DNA of 64,000 bases from an uncultured Chryseobacterium sp. (lineage in GTDB: Bacteria > Bacteroidota > Bacteroidia > Flavobacteriales > Weeksellaceae), in NCBI GenBank assembly GCA_913778505.1, contig CAJYWD010000003.1, forward strand, positions 62,001-126,000, in the 5' to 3' direction. Made by a program: the position numbers and the translations under genes. This document shows positions 6,811-15,660 of the stretch, in pieces. Positions within the stretch are counted from its first letter, which is position 1; each line of letters starts with the position of its first letter. The notes below the pieces were generated by a model that saw only the letters and a program-made list of their open reading frames with translations, did not search any database and had not been told where the DNA came from.

Positions 6811-7321
6811 TTTTTAAACCGCCCTTAAAAGTGAAACTTACCTCCTTGCTTTCTTCATCCGGGAAGGTACTGTAGTCTTCATAAGACGTAGAAAACGACA
6901 ACATCCGGACACGCAGACCGATATCATTATTATTTTGACTTCTTACATTGGTTCTGATCAGTGGCGTAAAATAGTCCTCGCTCCATCCATTGAGACAGTT
7001 TACTAGTCTCTGTTCGATATTCAAATAATCCAAACCTTTGGCAACAACTCTAGCAGGCGACTTGTGCCAGGTGCTGCTGTAGTTGTCAAAAATCAATTGA
7101 AAACTAATCTGAGCATTTGCTAACTGCGCAGAACCGGAAAGTTCGGAAAAGCTAGTATCTGGAAAATCAATAAGAATAGCAGGATAAGCCAACGGCGGTC
7201 TTCCGTCTTCATCCACTTGACCGAGCTGTCCAAGGTCTTGGTCGATAAATTGAATTTCCGGAAGTTCTTTGGAAATCCGCTTCTGAAGGTCTAGTAATAT
7301 TTGTGAGAAAAAATAATCCAT
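6803..7321 (-). CDS. Mu gp37-like / tail-completion type protein
   Basis: A 172-residue protein, last gene of the leftward packaging block and directly after the gpG-like gene (stop and start share one base at 7321). Its layout fits small tail-terminator or Mu gp37-like (DUF1834) proteins: MDYFFSQILLDLQKRI start, a YPAILIDFPD strand, a long mixed domain with NIEQRLVNCLNGW, and a C-terminal SFTFKGGLK. Such proteins cap the tail tube or join it to the head. Identification is by position and overall pattern. Confidence 0.5.
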   Translation of the reverse strand: MDYFFSQILLDLQKRISKELPEIQFIDQDLGQLGQVDEDGRPPLAYPAILIDFPDTSFSELSGSAQLANAQISFQLIFDNYSSTWHKSPARVVAKGLDYLNIEQRLVNCLNGWSEDYFTPLIRTNVRSQNNNDIGLRVRMLSFSTSYEDYSTFPDEESKEVSFTFKGGLKTS

Positions 7322-7878
7322 TATTTCATGATTTTGGTGATGTCTTTTTCGGCCTGTTTTTCAATTGCTTTTTCCAATGTTTTAGATGGTCTTTTAGCAG
7401 TTGGCATAAACTGTCTCCTCGGAATGTTCATCTGCCTTTTGTGCGTTTTCACTTGAGACTCTCCACTTTTGAAGGTTACCGTTTTCCTCCGCTCTTTTCC
7501 AGTTTTAGTAAGCTTTCCTGTGCCGATCATTGTTTTACCATATCTATTTCTAGTATGCGCCTTTACAGTCACTTTTTTATTCAAACCTTCGTTATGAGCA
7601 TCTGCGTAAGGCATTGAGTTTTGAATTTTTACTTCGCCTTTTCCAATTATGGCAGTTGTTGCCGCTCTTAATCTTCCACTCTTAACCAAAATACGAGTGC
7701 CTTTTTTGTTGGGCTTCCACTTTTTGAAATAAGTACCTTGAAATCCCTGCGCGCGGAAGTTGCCGTTGATGTAACGTAGGATGATATTTGCTTTTTTTTT
7801 CGGCAAAATATTTTCTGTGTAATTTTTTAATTCAGCTGCTTTTTTTTGCACTAATTTTTCAAAATCTTCAGGCCTCAT
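7321..7878 (-). CDS. Mu gpG-like virion morphogenesis protein
   Basis: A 185-residue, strongly basic protein with the family's core pattern: WKPNKKGTRILVKSGRLR (about residues 54-71) followed by MPYADAHNEGLNKKV (about 89-103) and a C-terminal PRRQFMPT block. Mu gpG acts in late head or tail joining. It overlaps the gpF-like gene by 4 bp and abuts the next gene, so the order gp29, gpF, gpG is conserved. Identification is good. Confidence 0.75.
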   Translation of the reverse strand: MRPEDFEKLVQKKAAELKNYTENILPKKKANIILRYINGNFRAQGFQGTYFKKWKPNKKGTRILVKSGRLRAATTAIIGKGEVKIQNSMPYADAHNEGLNKKVTVKAHTRNRYGKTMIGTGKLTKTGKERRKTVTFKSGESQVKTHKRQMNIPRRQFMPTAKRPSKTLEKAIEKQAEKDITKIMK

Positions 7879-8882
7879 TCTCGGTGCATTAATACACCTT
7901 TACGGTGCTGATTGATTACTCTGTCACGGCTGATTCCAATTACTTTTGTCCCGGTCACAACATCATCCTTATCAACAGTCACAATCACTGTTTTATCTTG
8001 ATAATAACGCACGTGCGAAGTTGTGCCTTTGTCTGGATTCATCCAGCTTTCGTGCGGTTTTGCTATGGTCTCATTTTTAGCAACGTCACGATTTTGGTAA
8101 GCATCCAGTTCACGCGTTTTGATTTTAGAGATTTTATCCATCCCATAATTACTCCAGTTCAGTTGCTTTTCTTTACCGTTCGCATTTTGGAAATAAGGAT
8201 GATTCTCATTGAAAATGATTTTTGAAACTGCCGTATTATTTTCAAAAATAGTTCCCTTTACTTCATCTTTTACGATATTGTAAGCTTCGGTATTGGTCAA
8301 TTTTCGAGGTGTATTTTTATTACCTGGTCCGATTTTGCACCGGCACCCCCATTCGAGTGGCGGACAGATTCTGCGCCATATAGCATCAGATTTCGGAGCT
8401 GTAAACTTATCAAGCAGTGCGTGCTTTGGTCGCACCTGATTATCTCCAGCAGTTGAAAATTCCACCAAATCAGAATCCAGCTCATCCCAAGCCTTTGCCA
8501 TCAAAGCGGATGAATGTGCCATATCATATTCAACCTTCAAATGTTGAATGTTGAACATTTCGCCAGAATCTGCCACCCACTTTTTAAAGGTGTCAAAACT
8601 TTTGATATTTCCATTTTTGTCAACCATTCCATCACGATAGTACTGCATCTGTGCATAACTTTTCGCTGCGGAAAAATGGTAAATGTTTCTTTTGAGATAA
8701 GGTTCTAATTTTGCGCCTTTCCCATTTTTTGTGGTAACTTTTACGGCTTTGTTAAGCTTCTTGGCGGTTTGCAAATGCAAATCTGCGTTTGTTAGCGTTT
8801 TTTTATTTGCAAGAAGATCTCTCGCAATTTGCAAATAAATAGGGTCAAGCTCCGAATCGGTCAAATCGTGAAAATATGCCAA
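7875..8882 (-). CDS. Mu gpF-like minor head protein
   Basis: The diagnostic block of the family is present: VRPKHALLDKFTAPKSDAIW followed by RRICPPLEWGCRC (about residues 152-185). These proteins sit in the capsid near the portal and act in head assembly or DNA injection. The only conventional start is TTG at 8880-8882. The frame stays open upstream through about 22 codons encoding a CNEC motif, up to an ATA/ATC pair that overlaps the portal stop, so a rare start codon is possible. Length from the TTG is 335 residues. It follows the portal gene by 62 bp. Confidence 0.8.
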   Translation of the reverse strand: MAYFHDLTDSELDPIYLQIARDLLANKKTLTNADLHLQTAKKLNKAVKVTTKNGKGAKLEPYLKRNIYHFSAAKSYAQMQYYRDGMVDKNGNIKSFDTFKKWVADSGEMFNIQHLKVEYDMAHSSALMAKAWDELDSDLVEFSTAGDNQVRPKHALLDKFTAPKSDAIWRRICPPLEWGCRCKIGPGNKNTPRKLTNTEAYNIVKDEVKGTIFENNTAVSKIIFNENHPYFQNANGKEKQLNWSNYGMDKISKIKTRELDAYQNRDVAKNETIAKPHESWMNPDKGTTSHVRYYQDKTVIVTVDKDDVVTGTKVIGISRDRVINQHRKGVLMHRE

Positions 8883-8944
8883 GTCTTCTACTACGCCACC
8901 ACACTCATTACACCGTTGAGAATATAGATTATTTAACTGCCCGA

Positions 8945-10279
8945 TTATCGTCGGGCGTGGTCGAAAAAATCCGCTACGCTTTTTAAGATTTTATCTAAAA
9001 AATTTGGACTTACAAAGTCCGCCAGATCTTCTTTTGGTAATTTTTTTTCAAAAGGTTTCTGATGCTGTTTTTCCTCTGTAATTTGGAATGGTATTTTGCT
9101 TTCCTCCATTTTCTTTTTGAGAGCCTCATAATTCTTTGGCTTGGCGATGCCATAGTTATCATACCAATGATCATCATCTACCGGTACTTTCTCAGAAACT
9201 TTCAAATCAATCTCTAACTTGATTTTTAATTTTGCCAAGTTCAACTCCAACTCATATTCAAACTCGCCACCTTCTACATCATAGCCGTACGATTTCAGAA
9301 TGTTGAGAAAGTGCTCAGAGTTTAGCTCATTCTCAACGAGAATAAGGTCAGAAGCTATAATCTCGTCCTGTTGTTCCCCGTGTTCTTTGGATTGCGCGTA
9401 GCCGGAAGACTTGGAAGCCGATGTAGTTTCGGTGTTGCCAAGGATCTTGATTGCCATTTCTTCATTACACGCAGCTTTGAACTCGCCTTGTAGTTTTCCG
9501 TCTCCATTACTTGCCTTACCGTCCAACATCTGGAAAGTAGCTTGTTTTGGGATCATCATTGCCAGAGAATTACCAGACTCGTTTAAAATCTTTTTTAATT
9601 CCTCTTTTGTTTGTGTATCGTAGGCGTCATACTCCATGATTCGCACCGGCTGTCCGAATATTTCCACATATTGTGCCCAATCTCCAAAATTTCCTCGTTT
9701 GTAAATAGCGTACATTGAGCATCCAAGCAAAAGACCAAGATCTTTCTTTTCACCAATTACCCAGACAAAAGGCATCTCATCGATTTTAAAACCGTCATCT
9801 TTCGAGATGCTCCATTGATTCTTCGCGATTAAACCTTTTTCTGGCTTGATGTGTTTCCTTTCGATTTCCTCAAAACAGAACTTATCGCCAATCTTGAACT
9901 CAACACCAGAAATTCCCCAAAAAATAGACTCCAAAATTTTCTTGATTAAAGCCCTGCCAGATTTACTTCGCATGAGCTTCGTGATGTCTTTGTTTTCGTT
10001 GCCTTCTTTGTCTAGGAATTTCAGTTTTTTATTAAGGACAGAGTTAATTCTCTTTTCGATAATTCCGCCCAGAAATCCATCCATCGAGACAACATCGTGA
10101 TATAAATCGTAGAGTAAAACCCGATTAGGGAAATGGATAGATTCTGCGCTGATAACTGAGTTTTTCAGTGATTGAATGTCCTTGCGTCCACGATCTGGCG
10201 AAACAAGACTGATGTCTTGAATGATTACTGTTTGCTGTGCTGTTGGCTTTTGTGGGCGTGGTCTTGTATTTTTTGCCAT
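8945..10279 (-). CDS. Mu gp29-like portal protein (DUF935 type)
   Basis: A 444-residue portal protein. The core pattern SGVEFKIGDKFCFEEIERK and the WAQYVEIFGQPVRIMEYDAYD block (about residues 198-218) are typical of DUF935 portals, as is the later SGYAQSKEHGEQQDEIIASD segment. The portal ring is the DNA entry and exit channel at one capsid vertex and docks the terminase. It follows the gp36-like gene by 2 bp and the terminases lie upstream. The C-terminal 80 residues are charged and probably extend into the capsid. Confidence 0.85.
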   Translation of the reverse strand: MAKNTRPRPQKPTAQQTVIIQDISLVSPDRGRKDIQSLKNSVISAESIHFPNRVLLYDLYHDVVSMDGFLGGIIEKRINSVLNKKLKFLDKEGNENKDITKLMRSKSGRALIKKILESIFWGISGVEFKIGDKFCFEEIERKHIKPEKGLIAKNQWSISKDDGFKIDEMPFVWVIGEKKDLGLLLGCSMYAIYKRGNFGDWAQYVEIFGQPVRIMEYDAYDTQTKEELKKILNESGNSLAMMIPKQATFQMLDGKASNGDGKLQGEFKAACNEEMAIKILGNTETTSASKSSGYAQSKEHGEQQDEIIASDLILVENELNSEHFLNILKSYGYDVEGGEFEYELELNLAKLKIKLEIDLKVSEKVPVDDDHWYDNYGIAKPKNYEALKKKMEESKIPFQITEEKQHQKPFEKKLPKEDLADFVSPNFLDKILKSVADFFDHARR

Positions 10280-10281
10280 TG

Positions 10282-10791
10282 TTAAAATCGGTTAGTTCGT
10301 TTGGTTGTAGATGTCCAGAAAACATCGCTACCGCTTTCATCTTCTGGTGTGTCTGGATTGTCTATTGGATATGGCCACGCTGGATTCAATTTTCCGTCTC
10401 GGATTCCGTAAATCCATCCTGGCTCCTCTTCGGTGCCGATCCAAAACATAAAATCTGCTTCAAATCTTGCAAGGTTGACATTGGGATTAGCTTTTCTTAT
10501 TAAGAACCAGGAGGCAGTGACTTTGACACATTTTTTAAGGGCATGATCTTTTATAACTGGTTCAATTTCATTAGTACCAAAAAGTTTGACCAAATCATAT
10601 TTGAAAAGGAAAGTTTTTACGAAGGCTTCCGCGTCATCAATGTGGTTTTGCAATTCTTTGTTGATACTTTCAACAGGAACATTACCCGGCTCATCATCTT
10701 CCAGATCTTCCGGTTCTTGATACCGTGTAATTTGATTAATAACCTCTTCATAAAGTTCTGTATCGAGGTCTTTTGGCTTGATTAAACTCAT
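10282..10791 (-). CDS. Mu gp36-like (DUF1320 type) head-completion protein
   Basis: A 169-residue acidic protein. The helical core (HIDDAEAFVKTFLFKYDLVKLFG, then CVKVTASWFLIRKANPN) fits head-tail connector proteins of the DUF1320 kind, which form a ring below the portal. The C terminus is disordered-looking (DNPDTPEDESGSDVF). It lies between the large terminase and the portal; in Mu the homologue sits further downstream, so gene order differs. Identification is moderate. Confidence 0.5.
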   Translation of the reverse strand: MSLIKPKDLDTELYEEVINQITRYQEPEDLEDDEPGNVPVESINKELQNHIDDAEAFVKTFLFKYDLVKLFGTNEIEPVIKDHALKKCVKVTASWFLIRKANPNVNLARFEADFMFWIGTEEEPGWIYGIRDGKLNPAWPYPIDNPDTPEDESGSDVFWTSTTKRTNRF

Positions 10792-10803
10792 TTTAAAATA
10801 TGT

Positions 10804-12339
10804 TTAAAGCCTGTGACGGCTCGGTTGTCTTTGTACTATTTCCACAGAGCCAAGTGCTTCACTTGCTCGCTTTTCATCAATGGTGGTAACTGCGCCTTCC
10901 ACGAAATCTGGTCCGTCTAAAAGTTTTGCTTTGGAATTTGCGTTTTTGAATTGTGCTTTCAGTCTCTGCATGTGTGGATTGTCTTTTTCCCGCTCGTTGA
11001 AAGTGAGATGTTCTAATCTTACCAATGGTTCTAATTTCCCTTCGATTCTCGACCACTTTTCGGGCTTTTTTCTGTCGTCTGGACGGATTGGAAGAATGAT
11101 ATTTAATTCTTGCGATTTTGCATAGATGAGCGGTAGAAGTACCTGCTCATAGAAAGGATTTTGGAGCGTGTTATTTTCAATATAGATGTAAATAACTTCC
11201 ACGCCTGCTTTCTTACAAATCTGATAAGCTTCGAAGAGATAATCAATAAATTTTGAGTTCGTCATCTGATCTACCCAAGCTTTATGAATGTTGTAATCTC
11301 TCATTTTATTTGCAACAATTCCCAATGCTTTTGAAGATGATTTTTTACTTTCACTGTTAGATGTTGCCGGATCTGCATAAATCACAACATAATCGCAATG
11401 CTTCAGCACAAATGGCGCTTTGTCGATCAAGTTTTTAAAAACTTTACCGCCGTCCATCGGATTGTTATAGTATTCTTTTTGAATACTTTCATAACTGGTT
11501 GTTCTGAGAGCAATGTCAATCAATTCCTCGGTGTTTTTTTGTGGCCAAGTAGATTTGTTGTTCTCGTCACGAATATTGATGATTTCCCAACTGTCAGCCT
11601 TAGCCCCCATTTCAGTAATACAACAATAATCAGCTATAATATTTCCGCAGGCAATGATCAGTAAACCGTTAGAAATCGAACGTGTTGGAATCAAAGCTTC
11701 ATCAATCCACTTAACACGCTTTTCGATAATTTCAGAATTTCGACAGTCATCATCAGTGTCGATATCATCGATTAAAATAATATCAGGACGGATGGAATCG
11801 TTACGAGTTCCCCTCGGTGACTGCCCTGCACCAACGGCACGAAACGCACAACCTTTTCGAGTGGTAAACTCTCCCTCTTCCCAACTTCCAATCCTTTTTT
11901 GATGACCATAATCATTGATAATTCGGTTGTTTCTTTCAAGAATGGTTTTATAAGGCATCAAAAGCCTATTAGCATTATCCCAAGAATTTGAAACTAGAAG
12001 CGTGTTTTTTTTCTTTCCAGTCAGAATCAATTTTAAAACTTCCATCATCGTCCGACCAGATTTTGAAAGCTCACGCGCCCAGCTTCTGACCAAATAATAT
12101 TCAGAATTGCGCATTACTTTTTTAGTCGATTTCAAATGAAAATCGGCAGGTTCTGAGGTGTAGAAATTTGGGAAATAATACTTAAACCATTCCTCGTCAT
12201 TTTCCTCTAGTCGCTTGACGCGCTTTAATTTTTCGGTAGATAATTCCGTGAGGTCAATTGGCGTGGCGTTGTCGATATTGTCGCCAAATTCTTTCCACTC
12301 CGCTAACCATTCTTTATCAGTCTTTTTGCGATTAGCCAT
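10804..12339 (-). CDS. Phage terminase large subunit (Mu gp28-like)
   Basis: A 511-residue packaging motor. The ATPase domain has a deviant Walker A (RSWARELSKSGRT, about residues 85-97), a Walker B IILIDDID with adjacent acidic residues (about 187-194) and a following ACGN motif. The C-terminal RNase H-like nuclease begins with VIYADPATSNSESK (about 317-330). It cuts and pumps DNA into the prohead through the portal. Its start overlaps the small-terminase stop by 8 bp. Key acidic residues are present, so it is probably functional. Confidence 0.88.
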   Translation of the reverse strand: MANRKKTDKEWLAEWKEFGDNIDNATPIDLTELSTEKLKRVKRLEENDEEWFKYYFPNFYTSEPADFHLKSTKKVMRNSEYYLVRSWARELSKSGRTMMEVLKLILTGKKKNTLLVSNSWDNANRLLMPYKTILERNNRIINDYGHQKRIGSWEEGEFTTRKGCAFRAVGAGQSPRGTRNDSIRPDIILIDDIDTDDDCRNSEIIEKRVKWIDEALIPTRSISNGLLIIACGNIIADYCCITEMGAKADSWEIINIRDENNKSTWPQKNTEELIDIALRTTSYESIQKEYYNNPMDGGKVFKNLIDKAPFVLKHCDYVVIYADPATSNSESKKSSSKALGIVANKMRDYNIHKAWVDQMTNSKFIDYLFEAYQICKKAGVEVIYIYIENNTLQNPFYEQVLLPLIYAKSQELNIILPIRPDDRKKPEKWSRIEGKLEPLVRLEHLTFNEREKDNPHMQRLKAQFKNANSKAKLLDGPDFVEGAVTTIDEKRASEALGSVEIVQRQPSRHRL

Positions 12340-12817
12340 TTTTCACACGGTTATTTATATACTCATCGAAATAATTTTTGAAAAGCTTGGCATCTGAAAG
12401 ATTAATCTGCTGGATGAAGGTTATCATTTTTTTACCAGTGTGGACAATTTCGCCTAAACCGATTTCAACCTCTAACCTTTGAATATTGGAAGTAATCTTA
12501 CTTAGCGTATCAGCTTCGGCAGATGTCGGAATGTTTTTTTGTGGTCGCTGGATTGGTTTTCCTTTTATGTCTAAAACTTCTGGACGAAAAGCGATATCAA
12601 GATTGATGGCTTCCAACTGATTGTAAAAATGAATCAATTGATTTTCTCTGGTGTTCAATAGACTTTTTCTGAGACCATCCCAGTTGTCTTCCTTACACCA
12701 TTTCCCGACTGTTTTCTCAGTGACTTTTACACGCTCTGCAACTTCTTTTAATGTGATTTTTTCATTCACATATAATAGTCGGGCGTGTTCTCTTTGTTCT
12801 GCCTTGGTTTGTGCCAT
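12332..12817 (-). CDS. Phage terminase small subunit (Mu gp27-like)
   Basis: Starting at the Met of MAQTKAEQREHARLL, the product is 161 residues; the frame is open 7 codons further. The N terminus is a helix-turn-helix (ITLKEVAERVKVTEKTVGKW) followed by KEDNWDGLRKS, the usual start of this small-terminase class. The C-terminal half is helical and would form the oligomer and bind the large subunit. It is the first gene of the leftward packaging operon, divergent from the capsid operon across a gap of about 140 bp. Confidence 0.8.
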   Translation of the reverse strand: MAQTKAEQREHARLLYVNEKITLKEVAERVKVTEKTVGKWCKEDNWDGLRKSLLNTRENQLIHFYNQLEAINLDIAFRPEVLDIKGKPIQRPQKNIPTSAEADTLSKITSNIQRLEVEIGLGEIVHTGKKMITFIQQINLSDAKLFKNYFDEYINNRVKNG

Positions 12818-12955
12818 AAATGCTATTTCTCGGTACAAAATTGACTGGAAATAGCCTCTTTTTGAAATAGTTGTGAAATCCTTGCGCTCTTATTTTCAAT
12901 CCGTTAGCAGTTTTTGGAAGTTTGTACCCACAACGAGAAACAAAATATTTTAAGC
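12818..12955. promoter_or_regulatory. Divergent promoter region between packaging and capsid operons
   Basis: This gap of about 140 bp separates the leftward terminase operon from the rightward capsid operon and must hold both late promoters. On the plus strand TTTG (about 12921-12924) lies 21 bp before TATTTTAA (12946-12953), a partial match to the Bacteroidota promoter. It is only a few bases from the downstream ATG, so the assignment is uncertain. Confidence 0.35.
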
Positions 12956-13249
12956 ATGAAAAAACTATTAGGAGTTGCCGGTTTAGCAATTATTGCAGGA
13001 ATGGGAATGCAAACAGAATTACATCAAGTATCAAGAAATATGGGCAAAACTGCCAGTTTGCAAAATTCTCAGACACAACCAAGTCCAGAACTTCCAAAGC
13101 TTACTCAGGAACAATCCACTTCAAAAACATTTACGAATGAAAGAAAGCGTGGCTATTCTCGATTAGTTTATAAAAATGAAGGTATCGACCCGAAAACTTA
13201 CGGAATGTATCATAAGAAAGCAAGAACTCATAAAAGAACGAACGTTTAA
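12956..13249 (+). CDS. Small exported or membrane prophage protein
   Basis: A 97-residue protein starting MKKLLGVAGLAIIAGMGMQ, a signal peptide or short anchor, followed by a polar Gln/Ser/Thr/Pro-rich stretch and a basic C terminus (KARTHKRTNV). The frame is open upstream to 12914, but this Met gives the natural signal sequence. It is the first gene of the capsid operon, 2 bp ahead of the protease gene. No known family; the basic tail with GIDPKTYGMYHKKA is notable. Confidence 0.55.
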   Translation: MKKLLGVAGLAIIAGMGMQTELHQVSRNMGKTASLQNSQTQPSPELPKLTQEQSTSKTFTNERKRGYSRLVYKNEGIDPKTYGMYHKKARTHKRTNV

Positions 13250-13251
13250 TT

Positions 13252-14214
13252 ATGAGCGAAACTTTCAAAAAAATAGACAAAGAATATTGCATCACTGATG
13301 ATTCTGTCAATGTCTATAAATACAGATGTTTAACAGCGGGATTTCAATTGGATGAAGTCAAAAAAAATCCAATTGGTTACCACATGCACAATCGGGAGAA
13401 GGGCGTTGTGGTCCGGTGGGATGATTTCCGCATTGATGGAGACAAAGTTTTCGCAAAGCCTGTAGTTAATCTTTCACATCCGGAAGGGCAAAGTATAGCA
13501 GACCAAATCGAAGCCGGTTTTTTGAACGCCGCATCAGTTGGAAAAATTGTCGTTTTAGAGGCATCATCTGACAAAAATCTAATGCTTCCGGGACAGGAAA
13601 AGCCGACGGTTACCAAGTGGTTTCCTCGCGAAATATCCTTGGTAGACATTCCGGGAAATTATAATGCGCTCGCCAATCTTTACGACAAAGATGATAACGA
13701 GCTTAATCTCTCTGATCTTGAAAATTTCACAATTATTAATATGAAAAATACACTAGATGCAGCGGTCATTTTTGCCGCGCTTAATCTAAAGGACGGTGAC
13801 GAAGGTGCCGTAGTAGATGCTATCAACAATCTGATAGATAAAGCTGACAAAGCCGACGAGTACAAAGATCTTTTGGATGCCAAGGAGCTGGAACTGAAAA
13901 CGGTAAAAGCCGAAACGGTAACAAAGGAAGTTGCTGATCTTATCGCGGGTGGAAAAACATCCAAAAAATTGACCAACGCATTAGCTGAAAAACTTTCAAA
14001 AGACTATGCCGAAAATCCATCCGGATTAAAAGATTTGATTGACACCCTACCAGCGCAGGTTTTGGTGACAGAGCAAGAAAATGCTGGAAAATACGATGGT
14101 AAAACCTTCGATGATCTGTACAGCTCTGGCGAGTTGGAAACTGTCAAAAATGAATTTCCAGATCTCTACATAAAACTGAGAGACGAAAAATATCCCGACT
14201 TAAAACAAGACTAA
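13252..14214 (+). CDS. Prohead protease / scaffold (Mu gpI-like)
   Basis: A 320-residue protein. The N-terminal half (about residues 1-155) has the pattern of phage capsid maturation proteases (YKYRCLTAGFQLDEVKKNP, HMHNREKGVVVRWDD, SLVDIPGNYNA). The C-terminal half is acidic and helical (KADKADEYKDLLDAKELELK), as expected of a scaffold. It cleaves scaffold and capsid during head maturation. An internal in-frame ATG at 13741, starting MKNTLDAAVIFAALNLKDG, could make a separate scaffold as in Mu gpZ. It lies 4 bp before the capsid gene. Confidence 0.75.
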   Translation: MSETFKKIDKEYCITDDSVNVYKYRCLTAGFQLDEVKKNPIGYHMHNREKGVVVRWDDFRIDGDKVFAKPVVNLSHPEGQSIADQIEAGFLNAASVGKIVVLEASSDKNLMLPGQEKPTVTKWFPREISLVDIPGNYNALANLYDKDDNELNLSDLENFTIINMKNTLDAAVIFAALNLKDGDEGAVVDAINNLIDKADKADEYKDLLDAKELELKTVKAETVTKEVADLIAGGKTSKKLTNALAEKLSKDYAENPSGLKDLIDTLPAQVLVTEQENAGKYDGKTFDDLYSSGELETVKNEFPDLYIKLRDEKYPDLKQD

Positions 14215-14218
14215 AAAT

Positions 14219-15178
14219 ATGGCACAAAATCCAAAAGTACCACAAGAATTGTGGGCGCAATATGTAGTTGAGAAACTATGGAAAGAAAATCCGCACTTGG
14301 CACTATGCTTCGACGAATCTTCTTTCGTAACAGGCGGTTCTGTAGTGTACATTCCGCAAGCTGGAGCAAAACCGGCCACACAGAGAAATAGATCTGTGTA
14401 TCCGGCAACGGCTACCAAAAGAGCTGATACGGCTTTGGTTTACGCACTTGATGTATGGACAACAGATCCATCACATTTGCCACTTGCTGAGCAGTTGGAA
14501 TTATCTTATCAAAAAACAGATTCAGTTCTTGGCGATCACGTCAGCACCTTAATTGAAGCTGTTGGAGACGAATTGCTTTACAATTGGATCAGAGCCTTCA
14601 AGCCAGCAGTTGGCGGAGGTGTAACTGCCGACAATCTACCTGCATCTAAAAAGATTGCTACGAGCGGTGCTGATACTGCCGTAAATTCTGTGGATGGTCA
14701 GACTGGAACCAGGAAGGCGCTGACTTATAAAGATCTTCAGAAAGCACAAGCTATGATGAACAAAGATAATGTTTCAAAAAGTGAAAGATATGCGATGCTG
14801 GAATCTTATATGTATCAACAATTTTTGGATTCATTGTCTGCAAACCAGATGGCCGCTTTCCAAGGCTCTGCAAATCTAGCTAAAGGAATCGTCGGAGAAT
14901 TTGCTGGATTCAAAATTCTCGACAGAAGTTCTGTGTTGGCATTTACTTCTGCGGGTGCAGCGGTTGCACCGGGTGAAGCTCTTGGCGCAACCGACAATCT
15001 AGGCTGTCTGTTATGGCAGAAAGACTCTGTAACAAAGGCTATGGGAGAAACCAAGCTATTTGACGATAGAGGTAATCCACTTTATTACGGAGATGTTTAC
15101 TCAACGTTATTGAAAATGGGCGGAAGATGTAGACGTGAGGACTGGAAAGGTGTTATTGCCATCGTTCAGGCCTCGTAA
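14219..15178 (+). CDS. Major capsid protein (Mu gpT-type position)
   Basis: A 319-residue protein immediately after the protease/scaffold and followed by a terminator, the standard place for the capsid gene. Features are an N-terminal helix (PQELWAQYVVEKLWKENPH), small-residue beta segments and a C terminus DVYSTLLKMGGRCRREDWKG. It would assemble the icosahedral shell in the HK97 fold. The codon use looks even, as in highly expressed genes. Identity rests on size, place and general pattern. Confidence 0.75.
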   Translation: MAQNPKVPQELWAQYVVEKLWKENPHLALCFDESSFVTGGSVVYIPQAGAKPATQRNRSVYPATATKRADTALVYALDVWTTDPSHLPLAEQLELSYQKTDSVLGDHVSTLIEAVGDELLYNWIRAFKPAVGGGVTADNLPASKKIATSGADTAVNSVDGQTGTRKALTYKDLQKAQAMMNKDNVSKSERYAMLESYMYQQFLDSLSANQMAAFQGSANLAKGIVGEFAGFKILDRSSVLAFTSAGAAVAPGEALGATDNLGCLLWQKDSVTKAMGETKLFDDRGNPLYYGDVYSTLLKMGGRCRREDWKGVIAIVQAS

Positions 15179-15199
15179 GAAAAAAAATATAATATAAAT

Positions 15200-15230
15200 A
15201 AAAGCCTATCTAATGAGGTAGGCTTTTTTT
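15200..15230 (+). terminator. Rho-independent terminator after the capsid gene
   Basis: AAAAGCCTA (15200-15208) pairs with TAGGCTTTT (15219-15227) around a 10-nt loop, ending in a run of seven T. It probably limits capsid mRNA read-through into the lysis and tail genes. Confidence 0.8.
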
Positions 15231-15242
15231 CAAAAAAACTCT

Positions 15243-15659
15243 ATGCGAGCTATCAAATATTTAGTACTGCATTGCACAGCCACACCGCAAACCACAACTA
15301 TTGATTCAATCAAAGATTATTGGAAGCGAGTTTTAGGCTGGAAGAATCCCGGATATCATTTTATGATTAAAGCCAACGGCGAAATTGTAAACACATTTCC
15401 AATTGAACAAATTGCCAATGGTGTTGCTGGCTATAACACACCGAGTATTCACATTGCCTATATCGGCGGTGTAGATGCTAAAAATAAACCTCTGGACAAC
15501 AGAACTAATGAGCAAAAAGCATCACAAATAAAGCTTTTGAAAGAGCTCAAAATCAAATTCCCGGCAGCCATTATTACTGGCCATAGGGATTTTCCAAAAG
15601 TGAATAAAGCATGTCCAAGCTTTGATGTCAAAACTTGGCTAAAACAAATAAATTTTTAA
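15243..15659 (+). CDS. Endolysin, N-acetylmuramoyl-L-alanine amidase (amidase_2)
   Basis: A 138-residue single-domain amidase like T7 lysozyme. Zinc ligands are visible at His10 (YLVLHCTATP), His114 (ITGHRDFP) and Cys124 (KACPSFD). It cuts the bond between muramic acid and L-alanine in peptidoglycan at the end of the lytic cycle. There is no signal peptide, so it needs a holin or another exit route. The spanin-like lipoprotein gene starts 1 bp after its stop, forming a lysis cassette. Confidence 0.88.
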   Translation: MRAIKYLVLHCTATPQTTTIDSIKDYWKRVLGWKNPGYHFMIKANGEIVNTFPIEQIANGVAGYNTPSIHIAYIGGVDAKNKPLDNRTNEQKASQIKLLKELKIKFPAAIITGHRDFPKVNKACPSFDVKTWLKQINF

Positions 15660-15660
15660 A

